NCBI GenBank assembly: GCA_963082975.1
Contig: OY720344.1
Location: 79,286,053 to 79,350,052 of the forward strand
Reading direction: 5' to 3'
From: Labia minor
Lineage: Eukaryota; Arthropoda; Insecta; Dermaptera; Spongiphoridae
DNA: 64,000 nt
How positions within the stretch are numbered: position 1 is the stretch's first letter; the number at the start of each line of letters is the position of its first letter. Positions 11,280 to 22,563 of this stretch are shown piece by piece. The notes under the pieces were generated by a model. That model worked only from the letters and a program-made list of their open reading frames with translations. It did no database searches and was not told the DNA's origin. The translations under genes were made by a program, and so were the position numbers.

Positions 11280-11690
11280 TGACCCCTCCTTTTTTATGAG
11301 AGTACTGAAGCGAACTCTGGCGAAGACAATATATATACTTTATATGCTGTGATGTTCAGAGTCGAAAAACCGCAAATAATACCCGCTTTCTTACCAATTA
11401 CATATAACACTCGCTTTTTCACCCGCTACATATACATCTACACATAATCATCTCATACCCGCCTATAAAGAAGTAGGAAGAAACACGCGTTTTCCTGCTC
11501 CTTTCACCGCGCATATGTGCATCGCAGCCCGCGAGTCGATAGGAACAGTTTAACAGCAAAGTGTTGGTCACCATCCTAACGAGGTAAGTACACTCACTGT
11601 TCCTTCCCAGAACCAGCTCAACCCGCCGGAAACGGGGATTAAAACCGTCTAATTGCCGAACGGTTTGCTCCGTCCCATTCATAATATATA
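11280..11690. other. unusually GC-rich unexplained block upstream of gene B
   Basis: About 400 bp with clearly higher GC than the surrounding DNA, 0.65-1.05 kb before gene B. On the - strand it holds an 87-codon open frame (11682-11419) with phrases such as RRVELVLGRNSECTYLVRMV and KTRVSSYFFIGGYE. I recognise no domain. The + strand contains a strong splice-donor-like CGAGGTAAGTACAC at about 11579-11592. It may be a 5' exon or promoter island of gene B, or a piece of an unknown repeat. It abruptly gives way to TATA repeats at 11682. Confidence 0.4.
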
Positions 11691-12330
11691 TTATAATATT
11701 ATATATATATAGTATATAATTTAATATATAATAATATATTAAAATATTTTATTTTATATATACATAATTTAGTAATACTGATTATTAATGTAAATATAAA
11801 TAATAATATTTAATATGGCAAATATCAAATATGTAAAATTTTGTAAAAATAAAGCTGTAAATTTGAACCAAAATGGCAATAAATAAATAAAATATATAAT
11901 AATATATTTAATATTAATATAAAATAATTTATATATGTAAAATTTACTTACTTTAGACATGTTTGCAATTGCTGCCTTCGGATCTCTCGAATTTTTATGC
12001 ACGAGATAATGTATGGCGTGTGAAAAGTCTGTGTCTGTGTCTGTGACCATCTGTGCATCTGTGACTGGGGGGATGATTTTACAAGACCAAGGAAATTCTC
12101 TTTTAAATTATGCTTGCTCTGCAGCAGTGCGATCTCTTGAGCGCCTGCAGAGTTAATAATTGGGTGCCTGCCAGTGCCTGCCCATCTATTAACATGTACC
12201 CAAATACCAAACAAGGATTGATAAGGATTCAGCTTGGCGGTAAGATGACATGGGCTTTTTTTCTTTCAACTGTCAAACGTCAAAAAATTATATATTTATT
12301 AAATCTATGTATTCAATTTGTTTTAAGTAA
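11691..12330 (+). promoter_or_regulatory. presumed 5' flank or leader of ZAD gene B
   Basis: AT repeats up to about 11930 are followed by a moderately GC-rich 300 bp (11970-12260) with a (TGTGTC)n-like tract near 12030 just before the start codon. This position and composition suit a proximal promoter or 5' leader, but no defined core promoter motif is assigned. The codon just before the ATG is an in-frame TAA (12328-12330). Confidence 0.35.
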
Positions 12331-14938
12331 ATGGAAACAAATATTAACATAAAATTATCCAAAGAAACTGGTTGTCGACTTTGTTTGTCAAATGAAGCAA
12401 ATAATATTCATATTTTTAGTGATTATGGTCAAAAAATCTCAATTCAAGCCAAAGTTTGGAAGCTTTTTAAATTTTGGGTATTATAATTTAATAATATAAA
12501 CTTTACTTTATTAATAAATAATATTATTAATAAGGCATGATATTAAATTTGTTAAATATTCTGTTTAATGTATATTTTTATTAAATATTAAGTTTAGAAT
12601 GCTTAAAATAATATTCGACATTCAAAAATTAAATTTCTAATGATGAGATATTTGATTAAAAAACACTGCAATTTGATATTAATATTACTACTCAATTGGA
12701 CGTTCATAACTAGTTTATCTGTGAAACTAATAATGTTTATCTTGGAAACTAGAAGCGACCGAGAAATAATGCATAAGGAAATTTTCTTTGGAATTAAAAA
12801 AGGAATCCACTGGTAAAGTTTTATCCAAATCTCTGAAGCCTTTGTTTTTGTAAACAATCACCAATTTCTTATATCCAATTATAATAATAATACAAATCAG
12901 AATAAATATTAAATATATTTATTACTATAATATTAATTTTTAATCTTTAATATATCTTTAGTATATTTTTCAATATACTTTTTCATTTATCTTTTAATTT
13001 TGATTAAAATACATTATTTTCTGAAACTATAATGTAGTGTATTTATAACAACTTGATTAAGTCTGAGCATATTTATCACATTAATAATTTTGTTCTCAGG
13101 TCAGACATGACGATTCATTGCCGAAGATGATTTGCCAAAATTGTTACAATCAATTGGATGTTCTACACTGTTTCACTTTAAAAGTCGAAGAAGTTCAACG
13201 AAAATTAACATTATTCTTACCAGAAAATGAAGTAATTACAATTGATAATAATATAAAATTGAATGACAACTTTCATCTCTCCTTGGATTCGTATTCTCAA
13301 TCATTAAATTCAAATATCACGGAAACAATAAATAATGAACAATTTGAACCAATGAATGATTCATTTTGGACTGAAAATCAATTTTTTGATCAGAATTTAC
13401 ATCTATCGACAACAAATGATAATTTACTATTTAAAAATGAGACAAATATCAATATAACTTTTACTGAAAATAAATATACAAATAAAAAATCCAAAAAAAG
13501 TAGTTCTGATACCAGTGAAAAATCAATTTTAATGAAAACAAACAAACCATCATCTAAAAAGAAAAAGAAAATTGATGCTGTTGTTAAAGCATGCGAATTA
13601 GCAGAATTTTATAAATTTTCTTGTGAAGAATGTTCCTCAGAAGGAAAACAGTATTTCTTCTCTAGTTTTAGTAATCTTTGTGATCATTATTCAAAGAAAC
13701 ATAATATGAGAGGGTATGTCATGTGTTGTGGACGAAAAATTTTTAGTAGAAAATCTGTTCGGACACACTTCTTAAAACATCAACGCCCTGAAATTTTCAA
13801 GTAATTATTCTTTTTCACATTTATTTTGTATACCTTTAATGGATATATTTATATATGTAGTTACAAATATTTATCAATTATTAATTTTTTTTCTTTTTTT
13901 AATTAGATGTGATTTATGTGGGAAACAACTTGCTAATAAATTTTGTCTGAAAACACATAAATTACGTCATACAGGTGAAGAGCCTTATATATGTTCAACA
14001 TGTGGAAAAAGTTTTGCAGCTAAAAGTGATTTACTTAAACATGAACAAAAACAACATCTCCCAGAAAATGAAATTAAAAATTATCCTTGTGAATTATGTG
14101 GGAAAATGTAAAAAGATATATATATATATATATATATATTTAATTAAGATTTTACTTTATTTCTTTTTTCAAAAAATTATATTATACAATAATAATTATG
14201 TTGCTGTATATTTCAACTATTGTTTAGATAACATTTAAGTATAATATGATAATTGATATTATATTTTAAAAAATTAGGATCTACATTAAAATACTCATAA
14301 AATTTAAAAAATTCGTTATCCTTTCTCCAATAAAATTTTTTTATTATATGAAATTATTTTCAAAGAATCAAGTCTAAATTTAACTTAACATTTTCATATA
14401 CAGGGTCAGCGCATTATCTTGTAAATCTTATACAATGTGTCATTCTTAGGGATCGTTAATTCAAACGTCTAAATATAAATTTTTTTATTTCTACCTGATT
14501 GCTTATCTCTGGAAGGCTCTTGTCCTTTTACTGATTATAATATTTAATGTATAACAAAATAAAATCAATAGAATTTCTACTAAAAATGTATAATTAAAAG
14601 ACACTTAATCATTATTTTATTATTCTGTTTTTACTTTATCAGAATATTTCTTTATTTATATATATAACAATTTATAATTAACAAATATTTGAAAACATTC
14701 TTTATATTTTCGAGATTAATTTATTTGTATTTTAATTTTTTAGATTCAAACATCGAGATAATTTAAATATTCATAAAAATTTTGTACATCTCAAAATAAT
14801 GGCTGAAATATGTCATATCTGTGCAAAAACATTTCCAAATCGTAGTGGTTTAAAAGTTCATATGCTTAGCCATGATGATATTAAAGAACACCAAATGCAA
14901 TGTAATATTTGTGGAAAATGGTATTTATTTTTAAAAAA

Positions 14939-14969
<31 letters not shown>

Positions 14970-17405
14970 GGACAAATTAATTTCTAAATTATGGTTGTAT
15001 TACTGCTCCTCTAGAATCAAAAAAAAATAATAGTTATATGCTTATAAAGTAATCAAACGATACAAAACTAGGTAGTATACACTAATTTGGCATTAAAATT
15101 ATATATAAATTTCATAAAATTTTGCTCATTCAACTTTTCTGCTATATAATATTTTAACTTTTTAACGATTATTCGTTTTCCCCATTTTTGAATCTGGATA
15201 TGTTGCTGTTTTTAAGATATAATATAAAAATATAAATATAAATGTTCTTTTTAAATTGAATGAATGAACCTGCCCAGTCAATATACCTCAAAAATAGGGT
15301 TACCAAAAAAGAACATATTTTGAAAAAAAATATTCTTAATTCGTATTTTTTTAATTACATAACATTAATCAATTTACAAACTAAGATTCCACATGAAAAT
15401 GTTACTTTTTCATTCATCAATCATCTTTTTAGTTTCATTAACTTATTTTATGCTTATCCTCGCCATTGATTTGCTAAAATAGTATGTAATTTTCTTTTAT
15501 TTCATTATAAAAGTCAAAAATTGATATATTTAACACAACTTTTAAAATTATGCAAAACAATGGAAATTTGTAATTTATTTCATTCTTTAGTCAACTATCT
15601 ATCAATCATAGAAAATATTGTTCCTACGTTTGGATTTTGGTATTCACAAATTTTTAATAATTCACTTTAAAGCCCAATAGAATTTGTAACACTCATTCAA
15701 GAGAGGAAATAAATCTTTTAAATTGTTCTCTTAAAAATAACTTTAATTTGCAAACTTGATCAAAGCATTTTGAATTATCCACTGCTACGTTTCTAAAGTC
15801 AAGAAATACAATAGACTTTTGAATTTCAATCTTTTCCCATTTCATCAAAGTAAAATTTTTAGCATAAATAAAAAAAGAAAGAGAACATGTTCTCTTTTTG
15901 GCAACCCTATTCAATAGTCCAAAGATATTTATAAGAATGTTAATTTATAAAAACTTTGAATTTTCTCTGTACTTCAATATTATCGATTACATTCATATCT
16001 ATCGATTTATCTGTATCAATAGTGAACTTATAAAAATTTCATAATTATCTATCTATCTCTGTGGCTCTACGGAACTCGAAAGTTCTTGGCCGCAGCAACC
16101 ACACTTCTCCAAGTATCCCTATTCTGAGCCACAACCCTCCAATCCCTACTCTCTCCCATCTCTCTCACGTCCCTTCCCACATTATCCACACACCGCGTCC
16201 TTGATCTTCCAAGCGGACGTTTCCCACTCGGTCTCCCCACCAATATTTTTTTCGCCATTCTTTCCTCTCTCATTCTAGCCACGTGCCCTGCCCATCGCAG
16301 CCTTCTCGATTTTATAATTCTATGTCTGGAGATACTTAGAGATCATGCATTTCCTCGTTATGCAGTCTCCGCCATTCCTCGCTAACCTCATCTTTCTTTG
16401 ACCCATAAATGCTACGCACAATCCTATTCTCAAATACTCTAAATTTACTCTTGTCGTCTAAGGTCAAAATAATTGTTTTATATATTTTAATTTTTATCCC
16501 AATTGATAATAATTTTGACGCGATAACCCCCTTTACTGCATGATAACAGGCGCTTCCCGATTGCAACCTCGCTTTAAATTCTTTTCGAATATTATTATCC
16601 TTCGATATTACAGAACCTAAGTATTTAAATTTTTCTACATTTTCAAATTCTAAAAATTTCATAACTGCAAACACATTTCTCCTATATCCTGAAACTATTC
16701 TCTCATTTTCAATAAATCAGTTTTTATAATGTTCCTAAACATGGCCTCTGTTTGCTTACTTAGTGTTTCCACTAGATTTTCTCGTACATATATAAGATTT
16801 TCCTCTCATAGTTATTTTTTTCATTTTATTATTTAATTTATATTCGGAGATTCTTAAAAATTTGAAAATATGTTTTATTATTTAATCTCTGTAATTCCCT
16901 TTCTAATCTGTTGCAAACTGAATTTATTTTCCAATATCATTCAATAAGCAATACTTCTAACATTATTTTCTTTAACCATATCTTATTATTCAAAAATCTT
17001 TTCACAAAGATAAATAAAAAAAAATTAATTTTGAAAATTATTTTTAGGTTGAAAAATAAACTAACAATGCGAACTCATATGAAAACTCATCAAGATGGTA
17101 TAATGATTCCATGCCCTAAATGCGATCGAACATATAAAATTCGTGATCATTTAAACAAACACTTAAAAAGTCATAGTGACGTACGTCCTTATCAATGTTC
17201 CTATTGTGGAAAATGTTTTAAAATGAAACAAACATTAACTGTTCATTTACGACAACATACAGGAGAAAAGCCTTATGTTTGTCCTTACTGCCCTAGTAGA
17301 TTTGCCAATAGTGCCAATTTTTATTCGCATAAAAAAAGGTTTCACGGCAATATATGTGGAAATGATAATAGAAACTCTTCAGGTAATATAACATTTTGTA
17401 AATAA
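12331..17405 (+). CDS. ZAD-domain C2H2 zinc-finger protein (gene B), five coding exons
   Basis: Spliced paralogue of gene A. Coding exons: 12331-12477, 13100-13800, 13907-14107, 14744-14920, 17048-17405; all GT-AG, frame open, 527 residues. The start is fixed by an in-frame TAA immediately upstream. The ZAD has C15-X2-C18 and C61-X2-C64, the same spacing as gene A. The linker (about 70-220) is polar and Asn/Ser-rich with a basic SSKKKKK stretch, in place of gene A's AT-hook-like motif. The atypical finger pair ends in SRKSVRTHFLKH, as in gene A. Eight C2H2 fingers follow from about residue 284, with HTGEKPY-type linkers late in the array; this is one more finger than gene A. A likely nuclear DNA-binding, dimerising regulator. 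TCTTCAGGTAATA near the end (about 17377-17389) could serve as an alternative donor, but the simple reading stops at 17403-17405. Confidence 0.9.
14108..14743 (+). other. intron 3 of gene B
   Basis: A GT-AG intron joining two finger-encoding exons in phase 2. It contains an (AT)n microsatellite at about 14116-14140 and otherwise AT-rich sequence with no recognised element. Confidence 0.8.
15293..15911. repeat. inverted-repeat pair, possible decayed DNA transposon in intron 4 of gene B
   Basis: The left arm AATAGGGTTACCAAAAAAG (from 15293) and the right arm, whose reverse complement reads AATAGGGTTGCCAAAAAG (ending 15911), are about 24 bp imperfect inverted repeats flanking 0.6 kb. AGGGTTGCCA-type ends resemble hAT termini. 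No 8 bp target duplication and no transposase remain, so the assignment is weak. The right arm also has a local palindrome, GAGAACATGTTCTC. Confidence 0.45.
16046..16810 (-). pseudogene. non-LTR retrotransposon C-terminal fragment in intron 4 of gene B
   Basis: On the - strand an open stretch (16674-16336) has KFKYLGSVIS, EFKARLQSGSACYHAV and FENRIVRSIYGSK. After a frameshift a second (16282-16067) has RMAKKILVGRPSGKR, TRCVDNVGRDVREMG and DTWRSVVAAAKNFRVP, then a stop. This is the well-known region downstream of the reverse transcriptase in many arthropod non-LTR elements. A very short 3' end follows, with an (AGAT)n tail (complement at 16046-16058). At least one frameshift and the 5' truncation make it inactive. 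It sits antisense inside the gene B intron, without effect on its exons. Confidence 0.85.
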
Positions 17406-17870
17406 TTTATTTTTGTATGGAAGTTAAAATTCATATTATTTTGATTAAATAATTTTCAAAGGTCTAAATGTACATATTTTTATCTATTTTCATATGGTCA
17501 GTCAATTGTTTATATCAAAACCAAAGACAGATTTCTGTCATGTCACCAAATTTTTATTATTACTAAAGTGTAAAAGTTAATTTTTTTCGAATTTATAATA
17601 TTTGTAATATTATTATTTTTTCAAAATAATAATTGATTATTAATATGATAATTAATTTAGGCTTATCTAGATTTAAATGAATAAATTTTATGAAAATATT
17701 ATCAACGAGAGATTGAATATTCTTATAAATAATTAAAATAAGAAAATTTTTAATATAAATAATTACGAATTATAATTTATGCGCGGAAGTTTTTAGTAAT
17801 TGATAGGACCACTATAAAAACAAAGTTAAAATAAACAAGAAACATATTTATATGTAACAGTTTTTTATTA
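17406..17870. other. AT-rich DNA downstream of gene B
   Basis: Probable 3' untranslated and intergenic sequence. No further finger exon or other coding signal is seen before the mariner remnant. Confidence 0.5.
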
Positions 17871-18415
17871 TACGAGGGTTGAATGAAAAGTAATGCCTCC
17901 ATTTTCATAACTTGGGTTTGGATGGGAATATTTTAATAAATCAAACGCTGAAATAATCCTTAGAATGTGAAGTTTAATTACCAATATTCACTTTACCACA
18001 TAACCACCAGACAATTGAATACATTTCCGCCAACAATGAACCAGTTATCTGAAGCCGTCACGGAAGAAGTCGACACTCTGTTTCCGCAACCACACCACGT
18101 TCTTGTGAAATACCGATTATGCTTGCAATTTCTCTCTATGTGATACGACGATCGTCCTGAATAAGTGTGTCAACTTTTTGCTTTTGAAACTCGGTGGTTG
18201 CTGTCACAGGACGTAGAACTCTTTGTTTGTCACGCAAATCAGATGTTCCCACCTCAACAACTCGCCCAACGACGCACAGTACTCACATTAACGCAATAAA
18301 CAGCTTGCATTCTCTGATGAATCTCCTTTGGGGTGACACACACACCTTTTGCTGTCAAGAATTCAATGATTGCACGTTTTTTAAATCGCGTTAACCGACT
18401 GTGCAAGGTTGCATA
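17871..18415 (-). pseudogene. mariner-like transposase remnant with internal deletion
   Basis: The left edge ACGAGGGTTGAATGAAAAGT (from 17872) looks like a mariner terminal repeat next to a TA. The - strand encodes an N-terminal helix-turn-helix piece (about 18412-18254) with RFKKRAIIEFLTAKG and MQAVYCVNVSTVRRW. It continues past a stop into a second HTH-like piece (REIASIIGISQERG) and then jumps directly to a C-terminal piece near 18070-17990 (FFRDGF...WRKCIQLSGGY). The central catalytic region with its three acidic residues is missing. No matching terminal repeat is seen at the right edge, where Gypsy sequence begins. Confidence 0.8.
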
Positions 18416-18866
18416 GAGAAAAATAATTTTGAGATAAACCGAAGACATTTAGACATTATAAAGAAAAATAAAATAGAAAAATTAATTGAAAAATATAAAA
18501 CTGTATTTGCTAAGAAAAAATACAATATTGGCACTGTAAATGATTATGAAGCAAGGATCGAGTTAATAGAGGACAAATATTCTAGTAAAAGATAATATAG
18601 GTGTTGAATAGAGGATAAAAAAGAAATAAAAGCCCAGGTGGCAAAGCTATTAGAAAATAATTTGATTGAAGAATCCTACAGTCCATTTGGTGCTTCGGTG
18701 ACATTGGCATATAAAAGAGATGAAAAAAAAGAAAATCGACTATGCATTGATTATAGAGACCTAAACAAGAATATTGTACCACAAGCTCAGTCATTTCCGC
18801 TTATAGAAGACCTAAAAATTAAAACTAGAAAGTGCATTACTTTTTTCAATTTACCTAATGGTGCAA
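18416..18866 (+). pseudogene. Gypsy-type LTR retrotransposon pol fragment (N-terminal reverse transcriptase)
   Basis: One + frame reads through two stops (18593-18595 and 18605-18607). Motifs in order: IEKYKTVFAKKKYNIG, then IEDKKEIKAQVAKLLENNLI, then SPFGASVTLAYKRDEKKENR, then LCIDYRDLNKNIVPQAQSFP, then LIEDLKIKTRKC. This is the classic start of a Ty3/Gypsy reverse transcriptase, up to just before the first catalytic Asp region. It then runs directly into satellite sequence. The same LIEDL...TRKC segment is part of every satellite unit, so this fragment shows where that part of the unit came from. It is inactive. Confidence 0.9.
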
Positions 18867-19944
18867 TTTCAAAATAACTCCTGAGAAATTTTCTTCAGGG
18901 CCTCGGTTTTTAATCTGTAGGTATTCTAAATGTTCTAATTTGGACAAATAAGATGGCCAGGTTCTATTACTTGAATGAAACCGGATTTCTAATTATCTTA
19001 AATTAGAAAAGTTTATTTCGCTTATAGAAGACCTAATAATTAAAACTAGAAAGTGCAAATCTTTTACATCTTTAACATCAACTCTCCATTTTGGTCGAGT
19101 CCACTCCGAATAGAGGACAAGAAAAAAAAATGGTTTTGGAAGAATGACAAACACACGTATTAAGAAAGCCAGAAGACCGGCTCGTAAAAAAGTAATTAAA
19201 GGAATTAAATTTTCAAACTGATTAAGCATATTCAAGGCATTTTTATGAATATCGTGGCATAAATCTATTTTCAAATTTGTTAATGGTAACCTTTTTTCAA
19301 CAAACACTTTAAATAGTTGTTTTCTATAAAAGGATTTAATTTCTATTAACATTACTTTTTTCAAGGAATTAAATTTTCAAACTGATTAAGCATTTTCAAG
19401 GCATTTTTAATAATATCGTGGCATAAATCTATTTTCAAATTTGTTAATTGTAACCTTTTTTCAAGAAACACTTTAACTAGTTGTTCGGTAAAAGGATTTA
19501 ATTTCTATTAACATTACTTTTTTCAATTTACCTAATGGTGCAATTTCAAAATAACTCCTGAGAAATTTTCTTCAGGGCCTCGGTATTTAATCTGTAGGTA
19601 TTCTAAATGTTCTAATTTGGACAAATAAGATGGCCAGGTTATATTACTTGAATGAAACCGGATTTATAATTATATTAAATTAGAAAAGTTTACTTCGCTT
19701 ATAGAAGACCTAAAAATTAAAACTAGTAAGTGCAAATATTTTACAACTTTAGACATCAACTCTGCATTTTGGTCGGGTCCACTCCGAATAGAGGACATTT
19801 AACATTACTTATTTAAATTTACCTAATGGTGCAATTTCAAAATAACTCCTGAGAAATTTTCTTCAGGGCCTCGGTATTTAATCAGTAGGCATTCTAAATG
19901 TTCTAATTTGGAAATGGTAACCTTTTTTCAACAAAAATTTAAAT

Positions 19945-20695
19945 CAGGGATGGGCAAACTTTTTTATGATGCGGTCTACTTCTAATTTTTTTACAATAAG
20001 TCGGTCCACCAGATATTTATTAAAATAATAATAATAAACAATGTGGTATAAATGTACAAAGGTAACTAAAAAAATAGAATAAGAAAGGAACCTAGGTATA
20101 TATTTTCAAACAAAATTTAAAGATTATAAAAGTATAAAAATAGCAAGTTCATAAGAAATATTCTGATTCGAATTATTATTTAAGATAAAGTCATGTGAAA
20201 TTGTCCACATTAGAAGATTTACACTGCATATCCTCTGCTAATTTAGTAAATCTTGGTGTATAATTACTAACTGCCAGTCTTGTACTGAATTCGAGGTGAT
20301 TGTCTGTAAGACGGGAGCGATATTTTGATTTAATTATATTGATCGTAGAAAATGCAGATTCACATATGTAGGTAGAGCCAAAGAACGATGTTAAATTTAA
20401 TGCGAGACCTTTTAAATTAGGATACTTAACTTCGTCCATTAAATTCCAAAAAATATTTGTAGGATCTGAATTATGTGCTTTTAAAATTATGTCATTTTGA
20501 AGAAGAAGAACTTCATCTTCCTCAATAGTTATAGAAAACAATTCGTTAATATTTTTGGTTATTTCTTCCCCGAGTAATGGAATTTTTTATATGCTAAGGA
20601 GTAGTTTAAGTAAAAAAGGCAATGAGTAAAGGCGATCATTTAAATTGACTCGGCGGTCCACCAGTCGATGGCGATCGACTTAATGCCCATCTCTG
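19945..20695 (-). mobile_element. hAT-type element, internally deleted, copy 1 (complete ends)
   Basis: The ends CAGGGATGGGCAAAC (19945) and GCCCATCTCTG (to 20695) are imperfect terminal inverted repeats. The 8 bp string ATTTAAAT flanks both sides (19937-19944 and 20696-20703), as expected for hAT insertion. The - strand (20541-20191) encodes the C-terminal dimerisation region of a hAT transposase: LTSFFGSTYICESAFSTINI, IKSKYRSRLTDNHLE, then a natural stop. The domain resembles that of GTF2IRD2-like hAT proteins. The N-terminal and catalytic parts are absent, so it could only be mobilised in trans. It landed in the TTTAAATAGTTG part of a satellite unit. Confidence 0.9.
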
Positions 20696-22048
20696 ATTTA
20701 AATAGTTGTTCTGTAAAATGATTTAATTTCTATTAACATTACTTATTTCAATTTACCTAATGGTGCAATTTCAAAATAACTCCTGAGAAATTTTCTTCAG
20801 GGCCTCGCTATTTAATCTGTAGTTATTCTAAATGTTCTAATTTGGACAAATAAGATGGCCAGGTTCTATTACTTGAATGAAACCGGATTTATAATTATAT
20901 TAAATTAGAAAAGTTTACTTCGCTTATAGAAGACCTAAAAATTAAAACTAGTAAGTGCAAATATTTTACAACTTTAGACATCAACTCTGCATTTTGTTCG
21001 TGTCCACTCCGAATAGAGGACAAGTAAAAAAAAATGTGGGTTTAATTAAGCATTTTCAAGGCATTTTTAAGAATATCGTGGCATAAATCTATTTTGAAAT
21101 TTGTTAATGGTAACCTTTTTTCAACAAACACTTTAAATAGTGGTTCTGTAAAAGGATATTATTTCTATTAACATTACTTATTTCAATTTACCTAATGGTG
21201 CAATTTCAAAATAACTCCTGAGATATTTTCTTCAGCGCCTTGGTATTTAATCTGTAGTTATTCTAAATGTTCTAATTTGGACATTTAAGATGGCCAGGTT
21301 CTATTACTTGAATGAAACCGGATTTATAATTATATTAAATTAGAAAAGTTTACTTCGCTTATAGAAGACCTAATAATTAAAACTAGAAAGTGCAAATATT
21401 TTACAACTTTAGACATCAACTCTGCATTTTGTTCGGGTCCACTCCGAATAGAGGACATTTAACATTACTTATTTAATTTTACCTAATGATTAAGCATTTT
21501 CAAGGCATTTTTAAGAATATCGTGGTTCAAATCTATTTTCAAATTTGTTATTGGTAAGATTTTTTAAACAAACACTTTAAATAGTTGTTCTGTAAAAGGA
21601 TATTATTTCTATTAACATTACTTATTTCAATTTACCTAATGGTGCAATTTCAAAATAACCCCTGAGAAATTTTCTTCAGGGCCTCGGTATTTAATCTGTA
21701 GTTATTCTAAATGTTCTAATTTGGACAAATAAGATGGCCAGGTTCTATTACTTGAATGAAACCGGATTTATAATTATATTAAATTAGAAAAGTTTACTTC
21801 GCTTATAGAAGACCTAAAAATTAAAACTAGTAAGTGCAAATATTTTACAACTTTAGACATCAACTCTGCATTTTGTTCGGGTCCACTCCGAATAGAGGAC
21901 ATTTAACATTACTTATTTAAATTTACCTAATGGTGCAATTTCAAAATAACTCCTGAGAAATATTCTTCAGGGCCTCGGTATTTAATCAGTAGGCATTCTA
22001 AATGTTCTAATTTGGAAATGGTAACCTTTTTTCAACAAAAATTTAAAT

Positions 22049-22563
22049 CAGGGATGGGCAAACTTTTTTATGATGCGGTCTTCTTCTAATTTTTTTTCAA
22101 TAAGTCGGTCCACCAGATATTTATTAAAATAATAATAATAAACAATGTGGTATAAATGTACATAGGTAACTAAAAAAATAGAATAAGAAAGGAACCTAGG
22201 TATATATTTTCAAACAAAATTTAAAGATTATAAAAGTATAAAAATAGCAAGTTCATAAGAAATATTCTGATTCGAATTATTATTTAAGATAAAGTCATGT
22301 GAAATTGTCCGCATTAGAAGATTTACACTGCATATCCTCTGCTAATTTAGTAAATCTTGGTGTATAATTACTAACTGCCAGTCTTGTACTGAATTCGAAG
22401 TGATTGTCTGTAAGACTGGAGCGATATTTTGATTTAATTATATTGATCGTAGAAAATGCAGATTCACATAGGTAGGTAGAGCCAAAGAACGATGTTAAAT
22501 TTAATGCGAGACCTTTTAAATTAGGATACTTAACTTCGTCCATTAAATTCCAAAAAATATTTG
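22049..22563 (-). pseudogene. hAT fragment, copy 2 (right end deleted)
   Basis: Same left end (CAGGGATGGGC) and transposase C-terminus (22594-22295 frame) as copy 1. The sequence jumps from CCAAAAAATATTTG directly into the satellite word TTCTGTAAAAGGATA, losing about 245 bp including the right terminal repeat. The junction has a TTGT microhomology. Confidence 0.9.

Noticed and set aside
13839-14238. Separate small zinc-finger gene between 13839 and 14238
   Set aside because: The finger sequence is exon 3 of gene B (13907-14107). The extra residues are intron read-through on both sides.
15260-15469. 69-codon + strand frame in the gene B intron
   Set aside because: It overlaps one arm of an inverted-repeat pair and has AT-rich chance composition with no domain.
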